A DNA stretch of 13,786 nucleotides from JBAROU01 sp049642385 (GCA_049642385.1 JBAROU010000101.1:1-13786), one strand, 5' to 3'; counted from the first letter of the stretch, positions 1 to 6,009 are shown. Numbers and translations: made by a program. Notes: generated by a model from the letters alone, not told the origin.

Positions 1-258
1 GTGCAGCCGCTGGGCTTCATCGAGGTGAGCGCGGGCGGCGCGCGCTGGGTGCCGCAGGAGCCGCCGGTAGTGGAGACGGCGATGCGGGCGGTGGCGCTGG
101 CAGCGATCCTGGCGCCGTTCGGGGGACGCCGGTTCTTCCTGGGACGGTTGCTGATGTTTGCGCTGGTGCAGTTGGCCATCGGCCGGATGTTCCAGCCGAA
201 CATGCCGTCGCTGCCCCAGGGCATGCGCGTCGGCCGGATGGGGCAGACGGGTTCGTAG
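1..258 (+). CDS. Unrecognised protein, C-terminal part (cut at left edge)
   Basis: The reading frame is open from the first base of the window to a TAG at 256-258, giving 85 residues. The GTG at position 1 may be an internal Val codon, so the true start probably lies outside. The visible part has a polar stretch, then two moderately hydrophobic segments (about residues 27-40 and 46-62) separated by a Gly-Gly-Arg-Arg turn, and a Met/Pro/Gly-rich tail. This could be a small membrane-associated tail, but I recognise no family. It lies 135 bases upstream of cofD on the same strand, so it could share a transcript. Codon use is GC-rich like its neighbours, which supports real coding. I propose no function. 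Confidence 0.4.
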   Translation: MQPLGFIEVSAGGARWVPQEPPVVETAMRAVALAAILAPFGGRRFFLGRLLMFALVQLAIGRMFQPNMPSLPQGMRVGRMGQTGS

Positions 259-278
259 TTCGAGGTTCGAGGTTCGAG
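251..278. repeat. Heptamer tandem repeat (GTTCGAG)
   Basis: Four head-to-tail 7-base units run from 251 to 278: one GTTCGTA followed by three perfect GTTCGAG copies. The first unit overlaps the stop codon of the upstream reading frame (TAG at 256-258). The tract is short and non-coding beyond the stop. It may be simple slippage expansion; no function is shown. Confidence 0.6.
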
Positions 279-343
279 CCGCGGTTCTTTGGAGCCAGCG
301 TCTTCGTCGAGCTCTTTGGGCATCGGCGTGCGTTTCGAATAAT

Positions 344-365
344 GGGCCAGGCTGAAGCCTGGTCT
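344..365. terminator. Hairpin upstream of cofD
   Basis: CCAGGC at 347-352 and GCCTGG at 357-362 are perfect inverted arms around a TGAA loop. The stem can extend by three further pairs (345-364 Watson-Crick; 344-365 and 346-363 as G-U wobbles). No T-tract follows directly, so it is a poor intrinsic terminator. It could end the upstream transcript, sit in the cofD 5' leader, or be a dispersed REP-like palindrome. It ends 28 bases before the cofD ATG. Confidence 0.45.
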
Positions 366-393
366 TCGGTTATGAGAGGAGCGCGATCGGCAG

Positions 394-1317
394 ATGATCA
401 CGGTGCTGGCCGGCGGCGTGGGGGCGGCGCGGTTTTTGCGCGGGCTTATCGATGTTATTGATGCCGCGACGGTGACTGCGATAGGCAACACGGGCGACGA
501 CGAGGAGTTCTTTGGCCTGCACGTGTCGCCCGACCTCGATACGGTGGTGTACACGCTGGCGGACGTGATCGATCCGGAGCAGGGCTGGGGCCTCGCCAGT
601 GATACGTACGTCGCGCTGGAGCACTTGAAGCGCCTGGGCGAAGAGGCGTGGTTCCTGTTGGGCGACAAAGACCTCGCGACGCACCTGCGGCGAACGCGCC
701 TGCTGCGCTCGGGTCGCACGCTGAGCGAGGCGACGGCCGATATCGCGGGCGCGTTCGGCGTGGCGTGCCACATCCTGCCAATGAGCAACGACGCCGTGCG
801 CACGATTGTGACGACGGACGACGGCGAGCTGTCGTTCCAGGAGTACTTCGTGCGCCGACGGCAGCAGGACGAAGTGCGCGCGCTGCGCTTCGATGGCGTG
901 GAGTCGGCGCAGCCGGCGCCAGGCGTGCTGGAGGCGATAGCGCAGGCCGAACGGGTGATCATCGCGCCGTCGAACCCACTGGTGAGCATCGGGCCGATCC
1001 TGGCGGTGCCCGGCGTGCGCGAGGCGCTGCGCGAAACGAAGGCGCCGGTTATCGCGGTGAGCCCGATCGTCGGCGGGCGGGCGCTCAAGGGTCCGGCCGA
1101 CCGCATGCTGACGTCGCTGGGGCATGAGTCGAGCGCGGCCGGTGTCGCGCGGCTGTACGCGGGCTTCCTCGATGCGCTAGTGCTCGATCGCGAGGACGAG
1201 GCGCTGGCGCCGGAGGTGGAAGCGCTGGCTGTACGCGCCGTGGTGGCCGACACGATCATGCGCGATGCGGCGTCACAGCGCTCGCTGGCCGAGGCGACGC
1301 TGCGGGCGCTACCCTAA
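394..1317 (+). CDS. cofD: 2-phospho-L-lactate transferase (CofD/FbiA)
   Basis: CofD transfers the phospholactyl (or phosphoenolpyruvyl) group from the guanylylated donor to the 7,8-didemethyl-8-hydroxy-5-deazariboflavin precursor, making F420-0 or dehydro-F420-0 in the cytosol. The 307 residues match the family's usual size. Seen directly: the N-terminal LAGGVGAARFL nucleotide-binding loop (about residues 5-15), the NTGDDEEF motif (about 31-38), a D-L-D-T substrate segment shortly after it, APSNPLVSIGPIL (about 191-203) and SPIVGGRALKGPA (about 223-235). These are all CofD hallmarks. The ATG at 394 is chosen because MITVLAGG matches family N-termini. An AGAGGAG lies at 375-381, with a rather long spacing to the start. 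The gene is followed after 4 bases by cofC, so the two are probably co-transcribed and share the unstable donor intermediate. Confidence 0.95.
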   Translation: MITVLAGGVGAARFLRGLIDVIDAATVTAIGNTGDDEEFFGLHVSPDLDTVVYTLADVIDPEQGWGLASDTYVALEHLKRLGEEAWFLLGDKDLATHLRRTRLLRSGRTLSEATADIAGAFGVACHILPMSNDAVRTIVTTDDGELSFQEYFVRRRQQDEVRALRFDGVESAQPAPGVLEAIAQAERVIIAPSNPLVSIGPILAVPGVREALRETKAPVIAVSPIVGGRALKGPADRMLTSLGHESSAAGVARLYAGFLDALVLDREDEALAPEVEALAVRAVVADTIMRDAASQRSLAEATLRALP

Positions 1318-1321
1318 CGGC

Positions 1322-1957
1322 GTGCGTATCGCGCTGATCCCCGTGAAAGACCTCTCGGAAGCGAAAGCGCGGCTGGCGTCGGTATTGGACGCGGCGGGCC
1401 GGCGCGAACTCGCGCTGGCGATGTTCCGCGACGTGCTGGCGGCGGCGCGCGCCTGTTCCGCGTTCGACGGCGTGGCCGTGGTGACTAGGGACGAGGAAGC
1501 GCTAGCGATCGCCGAGGCGGCAGGCGTAGAGGGTCTCGCGGAAGCGGGGAGCCTGAACGAGGCGCTCACGTCGGCGAGCGAGGCGGTGGCGCAGCGCGGC
1601 GCCGAGCGGATCGTCGTGCTCGCGGCGGACTTACCGTTCGTGACGGCGGACGAGATCACAGTGGTCGCGAAGGGCAGCGCGGATGTTGTCGTCGCGGCGG
1701 CGAAGGACGGCGGGACGAACGCGCTGGCGCTCGCGCCCGGCGCGATCGCGTTTCGCTTCGGGCGCGAGAGTGCAGGCAAACACATCGATGCAGCGCGCAA
1801 AGCGAAGCTGCAGGCCGTGCGCATCGAGTCGCCCTGTCTGGCGTTTGACGTCGACACGCCGGAGGACCTGAGGGCACTGCGCGAGGCGATCGACAGCGGG
1901 CGGAGGGCCGGGCGACACACCGATACGTTGTTTCGGACGGCATCGCGTACGGGCTGA
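1322..1957 (+). CDS. cofC: Phosphoenolpyruvate / 2-phospho-L-lactate guanylyltransferase (CofC/FbiD)
   Basis: This enzyme condenses GTP with 2-phospho-L-lactate or phosphoenolpyruvate to give the activated donor used by CofD. The protein is 211 residues, normal for the family. The GTG at 1322 is chosen because it gives the typical start VRIALIPVKDLSEAKARL. An in-frame ATG at 1265 would lie inside cofD and add 19 non-homologous residues. Other family features are LAADLPFV (about 101-108), the glycosyltransferase-A-like metal/nucleotide site; DGGTNALAL (about 129-137); FRFG; and LAFDVDTPEDL near the C-terminus. The stop overlaps the ATG of the next gene by one base (TGATG), which implies translational coupling. 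Which substrate it prefers cannot be read from the sequence, but the FbiB-type reductase next door favours phosphoenolpyruvate (inference). Confidence 0.93.
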   Translation: MRIALIPVKDLSEAKARLASVLDAAGRRELALAMFRDVLAAARACSAFDGVAVVTRDEEALAIAEAAGVEGLAEAGSLNEALTSASEAVAQRGAERIVVLAADLPFVTADEITVVAKGSADVVVAAAKDGGTNALALAPGAIAFRFGRESAGKHIDAARKAKLQAVRIESPCLAFDVDTPEDLRALREAIDSGRRAGRHTDTLFRTASRTG

Positions 1958-2562
1958 TGGACGCACTCGAGGCGATCTCAACCCGCCGATCGCTGCGGCA
2001 CTTCGACGCGAGGCCGATTCCACGACCGACGCTGCACCAGCTGCTCTACGTCGGCTGCCTGGCGCCGGCGCCACACCACACGCGGCCCTGGCGGTTCGTC
2101 GTGTTGGAGAGCACCGATTCGCGGCGGCGGCTGGCGAGCGCGATGGGCGCGGCGTGGCGTCGCGACCTGGAGGGCGACAGGGTAGCGCAGGAGCGCATCG
2201 AAACGCTGCTGGCGCGCTCGCGACGCCAGATCGAGGACGCGCCAGCGCTGATCCTCGCCTGTTTGGTGGCCGATGGGCTGCGCGCATGGCCGGACGAGCG
2301 TCGCCAGCGCGCGGAGCGGGGCATGGCGCTCCAGAGCATGGGCTGCGCGCTGGAGAACATCATGGTCGCGGCGCGTGCGGAAGGGCTGGCGAGCTTCTGG
2401 ATCTCTGCGCCGCTGTTCTGCCAGCCCGAGGTGCGCGGCGCGCTGGATCTGCGGCGAGACTACGAAGCACAAGCGCTGATCGCGGTCGGGTATCCGGCAG
2501 CGGACAGCCCACCTCGGCATCGGGCGGAGCCGGATCTGCCCAACATGACCACGACGCGCTAA
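1957..2562 (+). CDS. Nitroreductase-fold FMN reductase like the FbiB C-terminal domain (dehydro-F420-0 reductase)
   Basis: A 201-residue nitroreductase-family protein. It resembles the C-terminal FMN domain of mycobacterial FbiB more than general nitroreductases. Visible shared elements are RRSLRHFDARPI at the N-terminus, APAPHHTRPWRFVVL (residues 36-50, a signature of this subgroup and part of the flavin pocket), CLVADG, the MGCALENIMVAARAEGLASFW segment and a final ALIAVGYPA. In FbiB this domain reduces dehydro-F420-0 to F420-0. Here it stands alone, without the N-terminal CofE ligase half. The start overlaps the cofC stop by one base, so all three genes form one F420 unit. The function assignment follows family and context. 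A different flavin reductase role is possible but less likely. Confidence 0.85.
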   Translation: MDALEAISTRRSLRHFDARPIPRPTLHQLLYVGCLAPAPHHTRPWRFVVLESTDSRRRLASAMGAAWRRDLEGDRVAQERIETLLARSRRQIEDAPALILACLVADGLRAWPDERRQRAERGMALQSMGCALENIMVAARAEGLASFWISAPLFCQPEVRGALDLRRDYEAQALIAVGYPAADSPPRHRAEPDLPNMTTTR

Positions 2563-2576
2563 CCCGTGGCGGCGCG

Positions 2577-3179
2577 ATGGTGACGGGCGAGCAGTGGTAC
2601 CAGCTCTGGGAAGGCTCCGCGAGCGACCTGCCAGCGCTCGTACCGGTGGACGGCGGCTTCAGCACGGAGTGGGTGCTGCTTCTGGAGCGTCGCGGTGGTG
2701 CGAGCGAGCAGACGATCGAACTACGCTGGCGGAGCGTGAAGCCCCCGGGGAGCCTGCGCGGGTCGCCGGCGCCGGGCGAGGCTGCCGCTGAGCTGGAGGA
2801 GCTGCGTGAGCAGCTTCGACGCTCGGAGCGGCTGCTGATCGCGGGGGTGGAGGGGCGTCCCACCGGCTATCTGATGCTGGGCAGGAACTGGAACCGCACG
2901 GCGGAGATCGCCCTGATCATCATCGATGCGGCGTATCGCGGTCGCGGGCTGGGCGCGCGCTTCGTGCGGGAGGCGGAGGCGTTCGCGCGCGAACGGGGGC
3001 TGCGAGCGATCCAGTGGGAGGCGCAGAACGACAACCGCAACGCGCTTGAGTTCGCGCTGGCGCACGGGTTCCGCATCGCGGGCTTCCACGATGCCTTCTA
3101 TAACAATCGGGACGCCGAACGGCAGACGGCGGCGGACTTCCACGGCATCGCTGTCTTCCTGACGAAGGAGCTGGATTAG
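2577..3179 (+). CDS. GNAT-family N-acetyltransferase
   Basis: A 200-residue protein whose C-terminal half (about 90-195) is a GNAT fold. The acetyl-CoA pyrophosphate loop YRGRGLGARFV starts at residue 120 and fits the R-x-x-G-x-G pattern. It is followed by an amphipathic helix (EAEAFARERG), a W-x-x-QNDNRNA segment and LEFALAHGFRIAGFHDAFY, typical of motif B. The first 90 residues are atypical, with a Pro/Gly-rich stretch and a short charged helix around 70-86. The ATG at 2577 is preferred because it lies 14 bases after the previous stop. The frame stays open farther upstream only as overlap with the reductase gene. The acceptor substrate is unknown. It may be the last gene of the F420 transcript, but no F420 role is implied. 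Confidence 0.85.
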   Translation: MVTGEQWYQLWEGSASDLPALVPVDGGFSTEWVLLLERRGGASEQTIELRWRSVKPPGSLRGSPAPGEAAAELEELREQLRRSERLLIAGVEGRPTGYLMLGRNWNRTAEIALIIIDAAYRGRGLGARFVREAEAFARERGLRAIQWEAQNDNRNALEFALAHGFRIAGFHDAFYNNRDAERQTAADFHGIAVFLTKELD

Positions 3180-3280
3180 CCGACCGAGACGATCGGCGTT
3201 GCTCCGGCAGGACGGCGGCCAGACTTCCAGCCGCCGGCGCGTAGACATCGAACCCGCCCTCCCTTCTCCATTCGCGGCCC

Positions 3281-3290
3281 GAAGATCTTC
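3281..3290. repeat. Perfect 10-bp palindrome
   Basis: GAAGATCTTC is perfectly self-complementary and lies 101 bases after the acetyltransferase stop. It could be half of a protein-binding operator or part of a larger fold, since GGCC tetramers flank it. A 10-bp palindrome can arise by chance, so this is only noted. Confidence 0.35.
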
Positions 3291-3293
3291 TGA

Positions 3294-3324
3294 GGCCCCA
3301 AGGAGCGAAATTTGGCCCTTTTTT
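3294..3324 (+). terminator. Possible intrinsic terminator after the F420/GNAT block
   Basis: An imperfect stem can form between GG (3294-3295) plus CCAA (3298-3301) and TTGG (3312-3315) plus CC (3316-3317), with a two-base bulge and a loop of about 10. It is followed directly by C and six Ts (3319-3324). Position and T-run fit an intrinsic terminator separating the F420/GNAT genes from the pilus locus, but the stem is weak. A competing stem (3303-3310 with 3321-3328) uses the same bases. Confidence 0.3.
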
Positions 3325-3367
3325 GCTCGGGAGACTCCTGAATTTTTCTTCGCGTAATGAGGGTGAT

Positions 3368-3385
3368 CCCCTTCAGTCTTAGGGG
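3368..3385 (+). promoter_or_regulatory. Leader hairpin 1 upstream of flp pilin
   Basis: CCCCT at 3368-3372 pairs with AGGGG at 3381-3385 around an 8-base loop. It is the first of three successive inverted repeats in the roughly 100 bases before the pilin start. It is probably part of a structured 5' leader. A convincing -35/-10 promoter pair could not be identified nearby. Confidence 0.4.
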
Positions 3386-3399
3386 CTGCTTCCGATGAT

Positions 3400-3417
3400 G
3401 TAAGTGGAAGCACTTAC
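3400..3417. promoter_or_regulatory. Leader hairpin 2 / possible operator, 7-bp inverted repeat
   Basis: GTAAGTG (3400-3406) and CACTTAC (3411-3417) are perfect inverted arms with a GAAG tetraloop. It could be an RNA hairpin in the pilin leader or a DNA operator for a dimeric regulator. It lies 50 bases upstream of the pilin ATG. The two possibilities cannot be separated from one sequence. Confidence 0.5.
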
Positions 3418-3428
3418 GTGCGGTACGC

Positions 3429-3444
3429 CCGGCGACCCCGCCGG
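3429..3444 (+). promoter_or_regulatory. Leader hairpin 3, just upstream of the pilin ribosome-binding site
   Basis: CCGGCG (3429-3434) and CGCCGG (3439-3444) are perfect arms around ACCC. This very GC-rich stem ends 8 bases before the AAGGAGG ribosome-binding site, close enough to influence translation initiation or shield the mRNA 5' end. Confidence 0.5.
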
Positions 3445-3452
3445 AGTCTGTG

Positions 3453-3459
3453 AAGGAGG
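3453..3459 (+). promoter_or_regulatory. Strong ribosome-binding site deciding the pilin start
   Basis: AAGGAGG is a near-perfect Shine-Dalgarno site placed 8 bases before the ATG at 3468. It shows that translation starts there rather than at the in-frame GTG at 3450, which lies upstream of the Shine-Dalgarno site itself. It is the strongest ribosome-binding site I can see in the window, consistent with high pilin output. Confidence 0.8.
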
Positions 3460-3467
3460 AGGACGAC

Positions 3468-3686
3468 ATGCAGCTTTTGAACGAAGCACTGCTGCGCGCC
3501 CTGGTCGGCTGGCAGAACCTGCAGGCTCGCACCAAGGACGAGGACGGGCAGACCCTGGCAGAGTACGGTCTGATTATGGCCGTTATCGCCGTTGTGGCCG
3601 TGGTGAGCGCGGTTATCGTGTTCCGCGACGCCATCGTTACGGCGTTCACTAACGCCACGGACTGTCTTGACGGCTCCTGCACGTAA
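3468..3686 (+). CDS. flp: Flp/Fap-type pilin (Tad pilus major subunit)
   Basis: A 72-residue prepilin, the structural subunit of a Flp/Tad (type IVb) pilus. A charged leader of about 28 residues ends in KDEDG. Next comes QTLAEYGLIMAVIAVVAVVSAVI, the diagnostic Flp motif. The prepilin peptidase should cut after Gly, leaving Gln as residue +1 and the conserved Glu-Tyr at +5/+6, followed by a continuous hydrophobic helix. The size is typical of Flp pilins. The short C-terminus carries two Cys residues four apart in DCLDGSC, which is unusual for this class. The gene has its own structured leader and strong Shine-Dalgarno site. A strong stem-loop follows it, so it is probably expressed far more than the downstream assembly genes. 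No TadV/CpaA prepilin peptidase is in the window. Confidence 0.93.
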   Translation: MQLLNEALLRALVGWQNLQARTKDEDGQTLAEYGLIMAVIAVVAVVSAVIVFRDAIVTAFTNATDCLDGSCT

Positions 3687-3690
3687 AGCA

Positions 3691-3750
3691 GCAGACGTAG
3701 GACGATCATACAGGCAAGGGCCCCGATCACTCGGGGCCTTTGCCGTCTGC
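3691..3750 (+). terminator. Strong stem-loop after the pilin gene (terminator/attenuator)
   Basis: A 14-bp stem (3713-3726 with 3731-3744, one G-U wobble) closes a TCAC loop. Its core GGCCCCGA/TCGGGGCC is perfect. A second outer pairing joins GCAGAC (3691-3696) with GTCTGC (3745-3750) across a 16-base 5' internal loop. No long T-run follows, so termination may be partial. The position between pilin and cpaB suggests that it limits read-through and protects the pilin mRNA 3' end (inference). Confidence 0.75.
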
Positions 3751-3890
3751 CAAGAGAGGAGCCCTGTGTCCGGGCGAACGGTAAAGCTTGTCGAGGCAGT
3801 ACCGATACATCTCTTGGATGACCCTACACGAGGCGTCGCCCTGGCAGTCAGAGCGAACGTCTCCACATTAAGGAAGAGAGGGACAGACAG

Positions 3891-4751
3891 ATGGCTCGGT
3901 CCGTTACAAGTGTCGCAGCAGGGCGGGTAAACGCCCGCTTCTTGCTCCTGGCCTTTCTCCTGGCCGTGATTAGCGGCGTACTGGTGTACGCCGGTCTTTC
4001 GCGATCAGGCGGAGACGGGGGCTCATCGGCTGTCGCGATCGACGTAGTCGTCGCGCAGCAGCCGATTGCAGTGGGGCAGCGGATTACAGCGGATACGCTG
4101 TCGATCCGCCAGCTGCCGGTGGATGCCGTCGGCGAAGGCCCGCTGAACAGCACGGATGATGTCGTAGGCAAGCAAGCGCTTGTTCCGATCGCGGCGGGTG
4201 AGCCTGTGCTCAGCGCCAAGATCGTGGGCTCGGGCACTGTCGCGACAGAAGACGCTATTGCCTTCGTGGTCGAGGCGGGTCAACGTGGTATGGCCATTAA
4301 CGTGGATCGTGTGGTCAGCGCCGGCGGGCTTGTCCTACCCGGGGATCACGTTGACGTTTACTGGGTTCCTGACGACCGATCAACGTTGAAGGCGGATCAC
4401 CAGGGCGCGTTGCTCATCGCGGAGAACGTCGAGGTCCTGGCGGTTCAGCAGACCCTTGTCGGCATCGGTCCGACGGCGTCCGGGGTGACGGATGATACCA
4501 CGAATGACGCCGGGACGACGGGCGCGGGCTCTGAGCGTGTACGCGACCCAAGCGCGACGGCTGAGCCGGACGCGACCACGCTCACGCTGTTGCTGAACCC
4601 GACGCAGTCAGCGCGGATCTTCTGCGCTGAGGCGGCCGGCAGGCTGCGGCTGACGGTGCGTGGCTTCGGTGACGAGACGCCAACAGGGCAGCAGCAGGCA
4701 ACGTGCGTCATTCCTGCGGGCGCTGATCAGTCAGCAAACCAAGGCGCATAA
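3891..4751 (+). CDS. cpaB: Flp pilus assembly protein CpaB/RcpC
   Basis: A 286-residue Tad pilus accessory protein. One N-terminal membrane segment (about residues 16-36, ARFLLLAFLLAVISGVLVYAG) anchors it. It is followed by a SAF-type domain (about 48-110) with VVVAQQPIAVGQRITADTLS and VGKQALVPIAAGEPVLSAKI. Next is the RcpC core (about 120-190) with GQRGMAINVDRVVSAGGLVLPGDHVDVYWV. A Thr/Asp/Gly-rich linker (about 195-230) precedes the final strand region, TLTLLLNPTQSARIFCAEAAGRLRLTVRG. In diderms the protein works with the secretin. Here no secretin is seen, so it probably acts in the periplasm-like space or wall. A purine-rich AGGAAGAGAGGG lies at 3871-3882 before the ATG. A 204-base gap containing the stem-loop separates it from the pilin gene. 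Confidence 0.9.
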   Translation: MARSVTSVAAGRVNARFLLLAFLLAVISGVLVYAGLSRSGGDGGSSAVAIDVVVAQQPIAVGQRITADTLSIRQLPVDAVGEGPLNSTDDVVGKQALVPIAAGEPVLSAKIVGSGTVATEDAIAFVVEAGQRGMAINVDRVVSAGGLVLPGDHVDVYWVPDDRSTLKADHQGALLIAENVEVLAVQQTLVGIGPTASGVTDDTTNDAGTTGAGSERVRDPSATAEPDATTLTLLLNPTQSARIFCAEAAGRLRLTVRGFGDETPTGQQQATCVIPAGADQSANQGA

Positions 4752-4787
4752 CTGGATTGATGGTATCGCGGACAGGACGGGAGGATC

Positions 4788-5981
4788 ATGGCCCGAAACC
4801 CTGAGGTCGTTATTGTAGACCCCGATCTGGATACACGGGCGGAGCTGCAACGTACGCTCACCGTGGCTCAGTTCTCGGTCGTCGGCGAAGGTGACTTCGG
4901 CATTGAAGCTGTCACCGTCGCCAAGGAGCACACCCCGGATATCTTCCTGGTGAGTATGGAGGAGCCGGTGGCTCGCTCCATCCAGACCATCGAGATGCTC
5001 GGGGCGGCCGTGCCCGAGGCCGCGATCGTCGTGTACTCATCGCTGGCGGATGCCGGCTCGGTGCGACGCGCGATGGTGGCGGGCGCCCGCGATTACATCA
5101 TGAAGCCGCTCAAGCCGGAGGATGTCTCACGCGCGATTTACGGCATCTTGGAGCAGGACGAGCGCAAGCGAATCCACGTGGGCGGCCAGGAGTCTCAGCC
5201 GGTCGCACGGGGGACGACGCTGACGGTCTTCGGGGCGAAGGGCGGCATTGGGAAGACGACCATTGCGACAAACCTTTCGACGGCGCTGGTGCGCGCAACG
5301 AATGCGAACGTGGTGCTGGTGGATATGGATACGCGCTTCGGCGATGTGGCGATCATGATGGACATCGCTGTGGAGAGTAGCATTGCGGACGTGTCGCGGC
5401 GCATCGAGGAGCTGGACCGCGAGTCGATCAAGGATCACCTGGTACGCCATCACACGGGCGTGTCGATTCTGCCGGCGCCGCTGCACCCAACGGAGTGGCG
5501 CAACGTGACGCCGCAGCACATTGAGCGGATCATTGACCTGCTTTCGCAGGGGCACGATTACATCATTATTGACACGCCGGGTACGTTCAACGAGCTGATC
5601 GCGGCGACGCTGGAGCTGGCGAACATGATCCTGCTGGTGACCAGCATGGATATCGCAAGCATCAAGGACACGGCGCTGGCGCTGGAGATGCTGCGGGCGG
5701 CGCAAGTCTCTGAGGACAAGGTAAAGCTCACGATCAACCACTCGACGTCGTCGAACAGCTTGCGAGAAGAGGACGTGGAGCGTGTGCTGGAGTACGCCGT
5801 GACGTGGCGTATCCCGCATGACTACAACGTCGCGAGCTCGAACCAGCTCGGCATCCCCATTGTCATCGCGAAGCCGTACGCGCGCGTTTCGCGAGCGATC
5901 ACAGACATCAGTCACGCCTTGTCAGGCGCCCCTCGAGAACGGAAGGGGTTCCTGGAGCGATTCATCGGGCGCGCTTCGTGA
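4788..5981 (+). CDS. tadZ: Pilus localisation ATPase TadZ/CpaE with degenerate receiver domain
   Basis: A 397-residue protein of the TadZ/CpaE branch of ParA/MinD ATPases, which places the Tad machinery at its cellular site. Residues 5-120 form a CheY-like receiver fold. It keeps the acidic pair near D11/D13 and the Lys in YIMKPLK (K106), but Ser56 replaces the phospho-acceptor Asp (DIFLVSMEEP), so phosphorylation is unlikely. Residues 140-375 form the ATPase. They contain the deviant Walker A KGGIGKTT (151-158, signature K151, P-loop K156), VVLVDMDTRFGDVAIMMD as switch region I, and DYIIIDTPGTFNE as Walker B. GGGAGG precedes the ATG at a good distance. The gene lies 36 bases after cpaB and 28 before tadA, in one operon. 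Confidence 0.92.
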   Translation: MARNPEVVIVDPDLDTRAELQRTLTVAQFSVVGEGDFGIEAVTVAKEHTPDIFLVSMEEPVARSIQTIEMLGAAVPEAAIVVYSSLADAGSVRRAMVAGARDYIMKPLKPEDVSRAIYGILEQDERKRIHVGGQESQPVARGTTLTVFGAKGGIGKTTIATNLSTALVRATNANVVLVDMDTRFGDVAIMMDIAVESSIADVSRRIEELDRESIKDHLVRHHTGVSILPAPLHPTEWRNVTPQHIERIIDLLSQGHDYIIIDTPGTFNELIAATLELANMILLVTSMDIASIKDTALALEMLRAAQVSEDKVKLTINHSTSSNSLREEDVERVLEYAVTWRIPHDYNVASSNQLGIPIVIAKPYARVSRAITDISHALSGAPRERKGFLERFIGRAS

Positions 5982-6009
5982 CGGGTGAGGAAGAGAGGAG
6001 AAACGCACC

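Noticed and set aside
370..1125. A 251-residue minus-strand frame opposite cofD
   Set aside because: It is Arg/His-rich, typical of a shadow in GC-rich DNA, and lies opposite a well-recognised cofD gene.
1265..1321. Upstream ATG start for cofC
   Set aside because: It would overlap cofD by 53 bases and add an Arg-rich, non-homologous N-terminus. The GTG at 1322 begins exactly with the family motif.
2154..2576. Upstream extension of the acetyltransferase frame
   Set aside because: The frame stays open but runs inside the reductase gene, and the translation there is Gly/Arg/Ala-rich with no acetyltransferase similarity. The ATG at 2577 fits better.
3312..3327. Sigma-54-like -24/-12 element (TTGGCCC then TTTTGC)
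   Set aside because: The GG and GC dinucleotides are 9 bases apart, while sigma-54 promoters require 10. The stretch also overlaps a terminator-like T-run.
3667..3930. An 87-residue plus-strand reading frame between pilin and cpaB
   Set aside because: It overlaps the pilin end, reads through the stem-loop and into cpaB, has no ribosome-binding site and resembles no family.
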